Part shown: positions 34,658 to 43,232 of the stretch, piece by piece | How the letters are laid out: each line of letters starts with the position of its first letter | Numbering within the stretch: the stretch's first letter is position 1 | NCBI GenBank assembly: GCA_016212515.1 | Contig: JACRFZ010000051.1 | Span: forward strand, 1-62,099 | Source: Candidatus Melainabacteria bacterium | Lineage (GTDB): Bacteria; Cyanobacteriota; Vampirovibrionia; Obscuribacterales; Obscuribacteraceae | Reading direction: 5' to 3' | Length of the DNA: 62,099 nucleotides | The notes under the pieces: generated by a model | The model's input: the letters and a program-made list of their open reading frames with translations, nothing else | The model's database searches: none | Told to the model about the DNA's origin: nothing | Program-made: the position numbers and the translations under genes

Positions 34658-35794
34658 TCACTTCACAGCGAAGAGAAGGGGTGACAGATAAGCGACGGCG
34701 GAATGCCTGACTACCTGAGAATAACCGGCTTCCATGCAAAGTTCAGTCATTTCTTCCTGACTAAAGACACAACCATCGGTGGTGGCAAGATACATATTCA
34801 AGCCGAACATAAGTGGATGCAGAGGCGCCGTGCGCTCTTTATTGGTAAAGAATTCGGCGATTACAAGCACACCACCCGGGCGCAGAGCCCGAGCACAATA
34901 CCGCAACAGCTCGAGGCTCAGCTCTTTACCTTCGGAATGCAAGATGTGCCCCAGTATGGCCACATCATAAGCTTGCTCGGGTAGAGCCACCTGCCGCCAG
35001 TTACCGGGTAAGTCCTCGTATTGAGCACGCACCTGGAAGCGTTCGGTTATTTTAGCGGTGACGGCCAGCACCGGCTCAAAATCGATGGCCGTCACCCTGG
35101 TGCCGGCATTATCCTGGGCGAAGGGGATGCTCCAGACAGCACTGCCGGCAGCCACATCCACAACCCGCAAACTACTGCCGCTGCGATCAGCCAGGGCCAG
35201 GCGCTGCTTCACAAACTGCAGGGCATCGACGGCTATGGCGTAATTGAGCGGCACGATTGACTCGGCCAGATGGGGAAATATCTCTGCCGCCCTTTCCTCT
35301 TGATTTACTTCCATGACCGGCTTGCCGGTACTGACGGTGTCTTTGAGACCCCGCCACATCTTATCCAGTTCATCATGCTGCTTGAGATACATGCCCATGA
35401 AGAGCGGGCTTTCCTTCAACAGGTAAGTGCCGGCCACGGTGCTAAGCTTGTAAACAGGCACACTGGATGCATGCCCCGCACCGCCGCCTCGACCCGCCCG
35501 CACCGCCGTCGGCTCCAGACTGCCGCTCCTTTCCAGATCATGGCGCAGCAAGAGTCCCATCCCCACGAGACTATCCAGCATCATCTCCACACCCTTGACT
35601 GGAAACTTGAGAGCATCCGCCACAGCCTGAGCGGTTCGGGCCTCTTCCTTTAATTGCTGAAAGAGTTCAAGTTCAACAGCCGTCTTGATGATGCGGATAA
35701 CCCAGCTACCATGCAAAAGCCGGGTTATCTCGTCGGGCGGCAGCAGGGCCCCCTCGGCCGACACCTTTAATCCTTGCCAATCGCCAGTTGTCAT
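34658..35794 (-). CDS. Class I SAM methyltransferase with dimerisation domain (O-methyltransferase-like)
   Basis: A protein of about 378 aa. The N-terminal winged-helix dimerisation region (LLHGSWVIRIIKTAVELELFQQL, VEMMLDSLVGMGLL) and the SAM-binding motif VVDVAAGSAVWSIPFAQ with the acidic AIDFEPVL strand match acetylserotonin/plant-type O-methyltransferases. The later blocks are LGHILHSEG and LRPGGVLVIAEFF. The substrate is unknown. I chose the ATG at 35794 (MTTGDWQGL) over the in-frame start at 35884 because the extra 30 residues look non-coding. It is followed closely by the YcxB-like gene on the same strand. Confidence 0.85.
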   Translation of the reverse strand: MTTGDWQGLKVSAEGALLPPDEITRLLHGSWVIRIIKTAVELELFQQLKEEARTAQAVADALKFPVKGVEMMLDSLVGMGLLLRHDLERSGSLEPTAVRAGRGGGAGHASSVPVYKLSTVAGTYLLKESPLFMGMYLKQHDELDKMWRGLKDTVSTGKPVMEVNQEERAAEIFPHLAESIVPLNYAIAVDALQFVKQRLALADRSGSSLRVVDVAAGSAVWSIPFAQDNAGTRVTAIDFEPVLAVTAKITERFQVRAQYEDLPGNWRQVALPEQAYDVAILGHILHSEGKELSLELLRYCARALRPGGVLVIAEFFTNKERTAPLHPLMFGLNMYLATTDGCVFSQEEMTELCMEAGYSQVVRHSAVAYLSPLLFAVK

Positions 35795-35995
35795 TGCCTT
35801 TGGGACTCCTGATTCGCATCGGTTCAGCCGGCCGCTGAAAAAAATTGGTGCTATATGTCTGATTTGATTCAATAAAATCAACAATTACAAAGTATGCGAC
35901 AGAATTGCCTCTTTGCTATTAGAAATGGAGAAAATTTGCCGGCATTGCAAAACAATCTATTAACACTAGACTCCCTTTTAGCAGTCCGCTTGCAC

Positions 35996-36001
35996 TATAA
36001 T
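35996..36001 (+). promoter_or_regulatory. -10 element of the SRP RNA promoter
   Basis: A consensus TATAAT at 35996-36001 sits about seven bases before the expected 5' end of the SRP RNA. The -35 region at the right distance is weak. Confidence 0.6.
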
Positions 36002-36007
36002 GGTCAA

Positions 36008-36105
36008 TCACAGATCGTTGGGCGTGGCGGGAGCCGACGAACCTGGTCAGGGGGGAAACCCAGCAGCCATAAGTTGAACTTTCGGGTGCGTCCAGCGGTC
36101 TGCTA
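36008..36105 (+). ncRNA. ffs: Signal recognition particle RNA (4.5S-type)
   Basis: This is the small bacterial SRP RNA, which binds Ffh and directs co-translational targeting. The conserved domain IV core is present: CTGGTCAGG, a 3-bp stem GGG/CCC closed by the GNRA tetraloop GAAA, then AGCAGCC. The ends pair over 11 bp (36011-36021 with 36092-36102, two G-U pairs). ACGAACC precedes the core, as in many bacterial SRP RNAs. A TATAAT lies just upstream. The exact 5' and 3' ends are estimated. It lies between the divergent methyltransferase gene and the MshEN-like gene. Confidence 0.9.
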
Positions 36106-36141
36106 TTAAGAAGTAAAGTCAAAGTCAAACTCAGAGCTAAG

Positions 36142-36417
36142 ATGTCAAAATCGTCCAAGAGCCCCAAGGGTAATAACGACAACCACGATCAGGAACCGAG
36201 CCGTACCCTTTTGGGTCAGATTCTCGTGGAGCTTGACTACATCACTATCTATCAGCTCGATGAAGCTCTGCGCATCCAGAGAGAAGACAAAGATTGCGGA
36301 CGTGAAGCCAAGCCCCTCGGTCAGATTTTGCTGGAGCTTGGCTACTGTGGTCCTAACCAATTAATCAGAGCCATCCAGGTGCAAGCCGAATATCGCAAAG
36401 CGCAAGCCAGCAAGTAA
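36142..36417 (+). CDS. Free-standing double MshEN-like (GspE N-terminal) domain protein
   Basis: A 91-aa protein consisting of two copies of a 24-residue motif (residues 23-46, LLGQILVELDYITIYQLDEA..., and 58-81, PLGQILLELGYCGPNQLIRA...). This matches the MshEN/T2SSE N-terminal motif (RLGxxL...L...LxxxLxxQ) that binds c-di-GMP in type II secretion and type IV pilus ATPases. The first Arg of each motif is replaced (L and P), so nucleotide binding is uncertain. No ATPase domain is attached. The gene follows the SRP RNA by about 40 bp and precedes a membrane sensor gene. It may be an adaptor in c-di-GMP or pilus control. Confidence 0.75.
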   Translation: MSKSSKSPKGNNDNHDQEPSRTLLGQILVELDYITIYQLDEALRIQREDKDCGREAKPLGQILLELGYCGPNQLIRAIQVQAEYRKAQASK

Positions 36418-36444
36418 TTCAGCAAGCGCTAAATACACTTATCG

Positions 36445-36525
36445 GGTTAAACTTCTAGTTGTGTCCGTCTATGTCTTTGTAGATGTAGATTTATCCGTCA
36501 AGCGTCAGGGTCAAACTTCTAGTTG
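36445..36525 (+). repeat. Two direct repeats before the sensor gene
   Basis: GGGTTAAACTTCTAGTTG begins near 36444 and GGGTCAAACTTCTAGTTG near 36508, a 64-bp period with one mismatch over 18 bases. The second copy contains the TTG start of the sensor gene. A 21-codon GTG-started frame (36460-36525) lies between them and ends on the sensor start (TTGA), so it could couple translation. Confidence 0.45.
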
Positions 36526-38907
36526 AATCTCAGTAGTCGTCTCACTTTCGCACTAGTAACTGTAGTAATTGTCGTTGTCTTCGGACACGTAGCTTATAGC
36601 GTCTATCTTGAATACCGCCGTACCAGAACGGAAGCCGGCATCTGCCTCTCCGACCCGAACGATAAGGAAGGTCGCTGCGCCAAGCTCAAACTGCTTGGCA
36701 GCTTGCAAAGCACCCAGACCTTCACCGACCTGGTGGCCCGCAAGCTCTTAAAAGACAACAAGGTCAAGACCGGTCTTGACGACCGGGACAAGAATCTGTT
36801 GGCCCAGGCCGCCAAAGAAACAGCCGAGCGCGAAATTTTCGCCGGCTCCATCTGGCTCCTGGATGAGAAGGGAAATGTCCTCTTCAACAGCGACACCCCC
36901 CAGAAGTCCGGTTACTCCCTGAAGCAAGACAGTCAGGGACTGGATGTAGCCATTTCCACCAAACAAGAATTCCACGGCACCCTCTCCAACAACCAGACCG
37001 GCATGGTCTCAGTCAGCACCATCCTGCCTGCTCCCCATGGCTTCATTGTGGTAAACCAGCCAATCTCACAGGAATATCTCTCGGCCATCGCCACCCGCAT
37101 CGGCATTGAAAATCCACGAGCCCAGGGTGTGGAGCTGGCTATTTATTCCAGAAGACAGAGCAAAACCGTGGCCTGGTCTCAAGATTTCCCACAGCAAAAG
37201 TGTTTCCGCTTCCTTCAGGACATAAATTTGAAAGGTCTACCCCAGGGCTACCCGGAAAAGCCTTTCGCGGCCATCACCGGCATATCATTTATTGATCAGC
37301 TCCTGGTACCGGCACCGGGCTTTGAAAGAGCGGACGGCTGGTGGATTGACTTTCGCACCCTGGATAAATCCGGCGAATTCAACGCCGTCATCTTCCTGGC
37401 CAAGCCCGTGCCCAGCATGACCAATAAGGCCCTGGAAGTGGTGCTCCTGGGCGGACTGGTAGGGGTTCTGGGAGTGCTGGTAGGAATCTTCCTGGCCACT
37501 CGCATTGCCGCCTCCGTCAACGAACCCATGAAGTTTCTCATCAAGCGCACCAGGGCCATTGCCAATAACAAGCAAGTAATTCCGCCACTGGAAGGGCTCA
37601 CCGGCGACTGGTACGACCTCGGCGAATTGATAGATACCGCCGTACTGTCCATGCGGTCCACCACCCAGAATCTCAAGACTCAGTTGACCAAACAAATGAA
37701 GCAGGTGGAAGAACGCAATCAACTGGCCGAACAATCCACCCAGCAAGTAGATGTACTCAATAATCAGATCACGCACCAGGCCAAACAGATAGCCGAATAC
37801 TCAAGACAAATCAACCAGGCCAACCGCCAGGCCATTATGGTGCAGCAACAACTGGACGCCGTCTTGCAGGCCAGCACGGAAGGCTATTTGATCACTGATC
37901 AATTCGGCAACATTTTGCACGCCAATCCCATTGTTCTTAACTGGCTTGGTACCACCGAAGGAGAAATCGCCGGCCGACTCTGCTTCGATCTGGTGCGCAA
38001 ACCAGGCGAACCTTCCCACATGGAAAGCCCCGGACAGGCTTTCGCTCAGCACGGCGGCAACGCCAACGCTCTCATCGAGCAGTTCTATCCCGAAGGCGTG
38101 GTGCACTCCAAAGACGGCAGCAAGAAAATCGAAGTGCTGGCCCACCTGCAACCGCTTTCGGGAGATGACGGCAGTATCCAGGGCTATATCATGGTGCTGC
38201 GCGACAAATCGCTAAGAAGCGAAAATCAACTCTTGCGGCAAGAGATAGTCACCATGCTGCAGGAAAATATCCGCGCTCCTCTTGCCGCAGGCGAACTGGG
38301 ATGGTCGGCAATTCTATCCAATGCCGACAATACCATGCACCCCTCGGTCAGCAAATCGCTGGCCGACCTGCACCTCAACTACGAGCAGATGATCGGCCTC
38401 GTGGACAGCTTACTGATGATGTACGGCGGCTTCGTACCGCAGCCGGTGGTGCCGAAAGAACAAATCGCCATTACCCGCCTGGTGGCCGATGCCCTCGATG
38501 AAGTTACCCCCCTGGCCAGGGAAAGACAGCTTACCCTCGACTACAAGACCGTCACCGGTCTGCCCCTGATCAGCGGCAACAAAGAAGCAATCATGGGCAT
38601 CTTGCGCCAGGTGCTGGAGCGCATGATCGTCATCACCGCCGCTGGTGGCAGGGTCAGAATCGAGAGCCAGTTGCGCGGCAATGAAATGCGCATCGGCGTC
38701 TCCAGTTCCGGACCGGCCCTGCCCGAATTTGAAATCCAGGATATGTTCCTGGGCTTCATCGAAGGCAAACATGCGCTGGAAACTTACGGTTCACGCCTTT
38801 CCATGCAGTTGGCCCGCACCAATGTAGAACGCATGGGCGGTAGAATCTGGGCCGAGTCGGAAGCTGGTCGAGGCACCGTCACCTACTTCACCTTGCCGAC
38901 CAATTAA
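36523..38907 (+). CDS. Membrane sensor with PAS domain and degenerate histidine-kinase core
   Basis: A 794-aa protein: membrane span (about 8-28), periplasmic sensor region (to about 300), second span (about 303-325), HAMP-like linker, coiled coil (about 385-440), PAS domain (about 445-550), then a histidine-kinase-like module. In the H-box the segment MLQENIRAPL replaces the usual HELRTPL, so the phospho-acceptor His is Glu581. The N-box Asn is Arg (VLERMIVIT), and the G1 DxGxG is SSSGPALP. Autokinase activity is therefore very unlikely. The last residues (GGRIWAESEAGRGTVTYFTLP) keep the family fold. The start is a TTG at 36523 with no clear ribosome-binding site. The partner is unknown. Confidence 0.85.
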   Translation: MNLSSRLTFALVTVVIVVVFGHVAYSVYLEYRRTRTEAGICLSDPNDKEGRCAKLKLLGSLQSTQTFTDLVARKLLKDNKVKTGLDDRDKNLLAQAAKETAEREIFAGSIWLLDEKGNVLFNSDTPQKSGYSLKQDSQGLDVAISTKQEFHGTLSNNQTGMVSVSTILPAPHGFIVVNQPISQEYLSAIATRIGIENPRAQGVELAIYSRRQSKTVAWSQDFPQQKCFRFLQDINLKGLPQGYPEKPFAAITGISFIDQLLVPAPGFERADGWWIDFRTLDKSGEFNAVIFLAKPVPSMTNKALEVVLLGGLVGVLGVLVGIFLATRIAASVNEPMKFLIKRTRAIANNKQVIPPLEGLTGDWYDLGELIDTAVLSMRSTTQNLKTQLTKQMKQVEERNQLAEQSTQQVDVLNNQITHQAKQIAEYSRQINQANRQAIMVQQQLDAVLQASTEGYLITDQFGNILHANPIVLNWLGTTEGEIAGRLCFDLVRKPGEPSHMESPGQAFAQHGGNANALIEQFYPEGVVHSKDGSKKIEVLAHLQPLSGDDGSIQGYIMVLRDKSLRSENQLLRQEIVTMLQENIRAPLAAGELGWSAILSNADNTMHPSVSKSLADLHLNYEQMIGLVDSLLMMYGGFVPQPVVPKEQIAITRLVADALDEVTPLARERQLTLDYKTVTGLPLISGNKEAIMGILRQVLERMIVITAAGGRVRIESQLRGNEMRIGVSSSGPALPEFEIQDMFLGFIEGKHALETYGSRLSMQLARTNVERMGGRIWAESEAGRGTVTYFTLPTN

Positions 38908-38908
38908 G

Positions 38909-40255
38909 CTAAGGAACGAAAAAGGAAGTAAAGGCTTTATTTAAGATGCTGACGGCAGTAGCCCGAGCACCTTTACCCGTGGCCGGCGAAGAATCGGCAA
39001 GAGCAAAGTTGGTGCCGGCCTGCTCTTTCAAGGGCGTCGCACCCTGCAAGGCTCTGATCACGGACGCCTCTCTAAACTGAGGATCGACAAGAGCAGGTGC
39101 CAGAAGCACGGTATTTCCCAGAACATTGTACTGAAAATTGCCGCTCACTCTAGCCCTGGCCGCAGCCTCAGCACGAATCAGCCCCCCGTAAAATATGGAA
39201 TTCACCACAGTCAGATTCCCATTACCGTTGTAATTGAGATTGTTATGGGGAAGCCCGAGATTATTTGCATCGGTCATAAAGGCGGTGTTCCGGCGCAAGA
39301 CCGTGCGACTGGTGCCGGCTGTCTCGGCAAGCAGAACATTGTCCTGGGATGCATTGAGAAAAAGCGAGCCGTTCACCGCCAAAAATCCGGAAGCGCTCTT
39401 ATTGATTAGCCCCTGGGCCAGACCGGGACCGAAGACGCAATTAGAAACCTCAACCCGACTGTCCTCACGGCCGCCATTGACCACAAAACCACCGGCCGAG
39501 CGGTTGTAGGTATCGAAGAACCAGCAGCGGTCGAATTCACTATTGCTTTCTGAAGTGGGAAAGCCCTGCTGGGCCATGAGCAAACAATTGAATATATCCA
39601 GGCACTTATACACGTTATTGTTGCCGGCGAAAAGCAAACCCAAGCCTGGCGACTTACTGGGATTGATAATCGGCCCGTAGACTCCCGCAATCTCCAGATT
39701 AGACAGCCAATTGTTAGAGCCGGTGACGGCTACACCTTGAAACAAATAGTCGGAAATGCGCAGACCGCCGCGACGACTGCCATACATCCTTATATGACTT
39801 CCTGCCATTCTCACACCCACAGGCAAGCGCACTTGCGCACCGCCCACAAAGCCACTCAAGGTCACCCGACCGTTATGGCCGGGCTCCGGACTTTGCATGA
39901 TTGTAATGGGATTGGTAGCTGTACCACTTACGCCTATATCAAGAGCGGTCGTGTAGGTAACGCCTCTCACACCGCCGTCCAATATAATTCGATCGCCCGG
40001 CTGGATAGGGCTGATTCCAAAATTCAATGGCGGAATGTGACGCAGGGCAGTGGACCAACTCAGACCGGTCGTACCATCACCGGTGGGAGAAATATAGTAA
40101 TCGCGTGCCTGACACGGAGAACTTGCCAGGTAAACGAAAGAAAGAAAAAGGGCGGCAATGGCCAGTCCCTTTTTAGATGGGTTAAATGTCTTCCATGGGC
40201 GAAGTAAACCAAGCCGCTGAGCGCCGAGCGCTCGCAGCCCTATTGGACTTTGCAT
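38909..40255 (-). CDS. Exported right-handed parallel beta-helix protein
   Basis: A 448-aa protein with a long n-region and signal peptide (cleavage probably near SSPCQA, about residue 50). The start of the mature domain, RDYYISPTGDGTTGLSWSTALRHI, is typical of DUF1565/right-handed beta-helix proteins. It is followed by repeating strand-turn units rich in G, N and V and ending with a DPQF...SPATGKG segment. Such proteins often bind or cleave polysaccharides, or are surface structural proteins. No catalytic residues can be assigned. The ATG at 40255 has GGGAG about 12 bases upstream. Its stop lies one base beyond the stop of the sensor gene on the other strand. Confidence 0.8.
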   Translation of the reverse strand: MQSPIGLRALGAQRLGLLRPWKTFNPSKKGLAIAALFLSFVYLASSPCQARDYYISPTGDGTTGLSWSTALRHIPPLNFGISPIQPGDRIILDGGVRGVTYTTALDIGVSGTATNPITIMQSPEPGHNGRVTLSGFVGGAQVRLPVGVRMAGSHIRMYGSRRGGLRISDYLFQGVAVTGSNNWLSNLEIAGVYGPIINPSKSPGLGLLFAGNNNVYKCLDIFNCLLMAQQGFPTSESNSEFDRCWFFDTYNRSAGGFVVNGGREDSRVEVSNCVFGPGLAQGLINKSASGFLAVNGSLFLNASQDNVLLAETAGTSRTVLRRNTAFMTDANNLGLPHNNLNYNGNGNLTVVNSIFYGGLIRAEAAARARVSGNFQYNVLGNTVLLAPALVDPQFREASVIRALQGATPLKEQAGTNFALADSSPATGKGARATAVSILNKAFTSFFVP

Positions 40256-40461
40256 GATAGTGATACTCCCGGTAAAGGTTGAAAGTTACCAGTACAGCGT
40301 ATGGATTAGTCGTGAAGTGTTCGTGACGCGAAAGTGAATTTGGCGTGATACGTAAAAAAATTACTTTCAGTTTTCATTTAATGTGCGCCGCCATAAATTA
40401 GACACAAGCGCTTCTTATTATGAATGTCACCAAACCTTACTAATTTTTCTGGAGTGCGCCT

Positions 40462-41001
40462 ATGACTAATCGCGCCGCGGCTCTCGCCGCCCTAATCTGC
40501 CTGGCATCACTCAGTTTCAACGGGGCTGTACTGGCCCAGGCAGAAAATCAGGGAGAACCTCTCAACGGAGAACTGGAACAGAACTACAAAAGCCATACGG
40601 CGAAGAAGAAGGAAAGAGCACTCTCCCCCTATGAGATGCAAGAACAGGCTCTGGAACAGTCCCGCTCCCTCTACGGCAATCCACAGGGAATGCAGAGCCA
40701 GAGCGGCTATGGCAATCCGTCCCAGGAGTACGGCCGAGCCGACTACGGCAACAACAACAGCGGCAACTACAACAATTACACCGAAACCTCTACTAATCCA
40801 GGCGCACCGACCTATAGCGCCTACGCATCCAAACCCAGCAAGCTGAGAGCAGCCCTCGGTGCTGCCGGCAAGCTAATCGGCACCACGGCAGCTGTAGCGA
40901 TTCCTGTTACCTCGATTGTCCTGATGAACAGAGCGGCAGCCAGAAATGGTACCATGGGTGGTTTCAATTCCAATCGCTTCAACCGCATCAGCGGCTTCTA
41001 A
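40462..41001 (+). CDS. Exported Asn/Tyr/Gly-rich protein (179 aa)
   Basis: Not recognised. A signal peptide (about residues 1-25, NGAVLAQA) is followed by a hydrophilic Gln/Asn/Tyr/Gly-rich stretch (residues 50-125, with repeated YGN elements). A hydrophobic span at about 135-155 (GTTAAVAIPVTSIVLM) then precedes a short Asn/Arg-rich tail. GGAG precedes the ATG by about eight bases. A strong hairpin follows the gene. The composition suggests a membrane-anchored envelope or surface protein. Confidence 0.65.
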   Translation: MTNRAAALAALICLASLSFNGAVLAQAENQGEPLNGELEQNYKSHTAKKKERALSPYEMQEQALEQSRSLYGNPQGMQSQSGYGNPSQEYGRADYGNNNSGNYNNYTETSTNPGAPTYSAYASKPSKLRAALGAAGKLIGTTAAVAIPVTSIVLMNRAAARNGTMGGFNSNRFNRISGF

Positions 41002-41067
41002 AAGAGAACAAACCCACAATTGCACCTTAACCACAAGGACTATTCAGGTCCGAAACAGCCTGCCGTT

Positions 41068-41097
41068 TGACCGACTCCTAATTCTGGGAGTCGGTCA
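41068..41097 (+). terminator. Hairpin terminator candidate
   Basis: A perfect 11-bp stem (TGACCGACTCC 41068-41078, GGAGTCGGTCA 41087-41097) with an 8-nt loop lies 66 bp after the preceding stop. There is no T-run, so termination may be weak or need other factors. Confidence 0.55.
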
Positions 41098-41135
41098 GTC
41101 AGGCTTAATGTAAATCGGAGAGCAAAGGCACAGAA

Positions 41136-41990
41136 ATGAACGGCCCATACCGGAAAATATCACCAGGCTTATTAACTGTTCTGGCATTGTCACTTTCACT
41201 GACTCTGTTAATAGGTGCGCCCATGACGGCAGCGGCGGATTTGAAAAACCTGGAGGCGGCTTACAGCCAGGTAGCGCCGAAACTGAAAGCCTGCAGCAAG
41301 AGCAACTTCAACTGGGACTGGCTCACCCCCCTCAACAATCTAGAAAGATCCTACTTGCAGGAAGGCAATTATCAGGCCGCCGAGCCTCTGGCCCGGGAGC
41401 GCCTGCGCATTCTCACTTTGACCTTTGGTCAAGACGGCAACAGCGCATCAGCCATGACCAATTTGGCAGACATTCTTCTCAAATTGAACAAACTGGATGA
41501 AGCGGAGCAATTGTTCAAATCGTCCCTCTCCATAAACAAGCAAGAGTCTCACGTTTACGGTCAGCCACCGCCCAACTTCGGCTGCCAGCATGTGAGCAGG
41601 CAACTGACCGGTCTGGGACATGTTTACTTGAAGCGGGGTAAGGCTCAGGATGCCGAGCTTTATTTCAGGGAAAACTATGATCTGGCCGTTAGGGAAGAAC
41701 AAGAGAGACCGAGAGCCATTTACACACCACAGGCCAGTCTGGAATTGGGCAAATGCTTGCAAGAGTCGGGCAAGACCAGGGAAGCGATGGTGCTCTATGA
41801 AAAGGTAGTGGATTTGCCTGTGAATGCCCACAGCCAGACGGCTAAAGCAGCAGTCTTGCGAGATTACGCCGCTTTACTGAAATCGACTGACAAGTCCGGC
41901 AAAGCCGGTCAGGCAGCCCGCCTTCTGGAACAAGCCAAAAAGCTGGAAGACAGCCACAAAGCCATGAACCGCTCGCAATTAGACTACTGA
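41136..41990 (+). CDS. Exported TPR protein (284 aa)
   Basis: Signal peptide (about residues 1-34, ending MTAAA) followed by TPR-type helices of the kinesin-light-chain (TPR_10/12) kind, e.g. LERSYLQEGNYQAAEPLARERLRI and LTGLGHVYLKRGKAQDAELYF. The GGAG at 41119 and following A/G-rich bases give a plausible ribosome-binding site. It converges on a DUF4265 gene 6 bp away. It is probably a periplasmic protein-interaction scaffold; the partner is unknown. Confidence 0.8.
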   Translation: MNGPYRKISPGLLTVLALSLSLTLLIGAPMTAAADLKNLEAAYSQVAPKLKACSKSNFNWDWLTPLNNLERSYLQEGNYQAAEPLARERLRILTLTFGQDGNSASAMTNLADILLKLNKLDEAEQLFKSSLSINKQESHVYGQPPPNFGCQHVSRQLTGLGHVYLKRGKAQDAELYFRENYDLAVREEQERPRAIYTPQASLELGKCLQESGKTREAMVLYEKVVDLPVNAHSQTAKAAVLRDYAALLKSTDKSGKAGQAARLLEQAKKLEDSHKAMNRSQLDY

Positions 41991-41996
41991 TCCTGC

Positions 41997-42479
41997 TCAA
42001 AGAATCGCCAGCCACTCTTCACTTATCAGGCCTTCCTCGAAGCTCCAGCGCCCCTCCTTCTCGCCCTCTACCAGGAGCGCTTTCAAGGCTGCCAGAGGCA
42101 CACCCGGGGGCACATCTACAGCCGCCATGCCATATTGAACTATGCCTTCCACGGACACACCGTAAGGCTTGAGCAAATCAATGAACAAGCGGAGTGCTTC
42201 TGCAACGTCAATGGCTCCATGCAGCACTACCCTCAGAGTAAGATGCCCGCCCCATTGATGTTTTTCTTCAAACCAGAGCACCCCTTCTTGATCAGGTCTG
42301 GCCACCACCACATCGCAAGCGGCAAGATTACGAACAAACCAGGGCACGTTGTCGATTTTGTAGAGCGGTTCGGCCATCTTCAAGGCCCAGAGCCCTTCAC
42401 TGTTGACTGGAGGCCAACCGTCGTCAGGCTCGAGGGCAAATCTGATTTTTACGAAGCTCTCGTCTATCGCCTCAGGCAT
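41997..42479 (-). CDS. DUF4265 family protein
   Basis: A 160-aa cytoplasmic protein matching DUF4265: VKIRFALEPDDGWPPVNSEGLWALKM, YKIDNVPWFVRNLAACDVV, GHLTLRVVL, and the ending PLAALKALLVEGEKEGRWSFEEG. The family is uncharacterised. Its ATG directly abuts the stop of the upstream TPR gene (TAGATG at 42477-42482), so the two are translationally coupled. Confidence 0.8.
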   Translation of the reverse strand: MPEAIDESFVKIRFALEPDDGWPPVNSEGLWALKMAEPLYKIDNVPWFVRNLAACDVVVARPDQEGVLWFEEKHQWGGHLTLRVVLHGAIDVAEALRLFIDLLKPYGVSVEGIVQYGMAAVDVPPGVPLAALKALLVEGEKEGRWSFEEGLISEEWLAIL

Positions 42480-43088
42480 CTACCGCTCCAGAGTAGCGAT
42501 GCGCTCTTCCAGGCGAACTGCTTCTTCTTCCCTTTCCAGTTTGCGCAAAAGAGCCGCATAATTTTTCAATATGGGCAAAAGCTGCTCATCATCATGGCCA
42601 AGCAGTTTCTCCCGAATCTCAAGAGCCCGCTTAAAGAGTATTTCGGCCTTTTCAAAACGACGCTTGGCACAGTGCAAGGTAGCCAGGTTGTGAAGATTGA
42701 CAGCCGTATCCAGGTGCTCTTCACCATACAAATCAAGCTTCAAATCGAGACAGCGCTCGTAAAGTTCTTCCGCCATCTGATACTTGCCCTGCAACTGATA
42801 GAGCGCCGCCAGGTTGTTCAGGCCTTTGCTGAGGCGCTCCAGGTCCTGACGTTGTCTGGCTTTTTCTTCGGGGTCGGCTGGATTGAGAGCACTCACCACC
42901 TGGCTGGAATGCAACCCCTCAGCCAGAGCCTCAGCCGCTTTCAAGGCTGCAATGAACTTTATCTCGCCAAAGGCATAACGTCTGTCGGCATGGGCTTTAT
43001 GGCCCTCTTCCGTGTATTTTAGCCAGGCAGCTTCCAACTCTAAGCGCTTATCGAGCGTCAGGACGGTTCCGCCCTCTTCCTTTTCCAT
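42480..43088 (-). CDS. TPR protein (kinesin-light-chain type, 202 aa)
   Basis: A cytoplasmic protein with about three TPRs of the TPR_10/12 type (LNNLAALYQLQGKYQMAEELYERCL and LHNLATLHCAKRRFEKAEILFKRAL). I take the ATG at 43088 (MEKEEGGTV) with GGTGGA upstream; the longer frame to 43211 adds implausible residues. It is coupled to the DUF4265 gene downstream, suggesting that the two proteins work together. The role is unknown. Confidence 0.8.
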   Translation of the reverse strand: MEKEEGGTVLTLDKRLELEAAWLKYTEEGHKAHADRRYAFGEIKFIAALKAAEALAEGLHSSQVVSALNPADPEEKARQRQDLERLSKGLNNLAALYQLQGKYQMAEELYERCLDLKLDLYGEEHLDTAVNLHNLATLHCAKRRFEKAEILFKRALEIREKLLGHDDEQLLPILKNYAALLRKLEREEEAVRLEERIATLER

Positions 43089-43214
43089 TGTGATCAATCC
43101 ACCATAAACATACTGAAAACAGCCCTTCCAACCCCAGGGCAGGGGAGAGAGGCCTGTCAAAACAGCAATAACTTTAACACCCCCCGGGCTACCAATACAT
43201 TGCCCTTGCAATTG

Positions 43215-43232
43215 TATACATACGTATGTATA
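43215..43232. promoter_or_regulatory. 18-bp perfect palindrome at the radical SAM gene start
   Basis: TATACATACGTATGTATA (43215-43232) is a perfect palindrome in the divergent promoter region and covers the first in-frame ATG of the radical SAM gene. It has the size and symmetry of a dimeric repressor operator. No regulator is identified. Confidence 0.6.
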
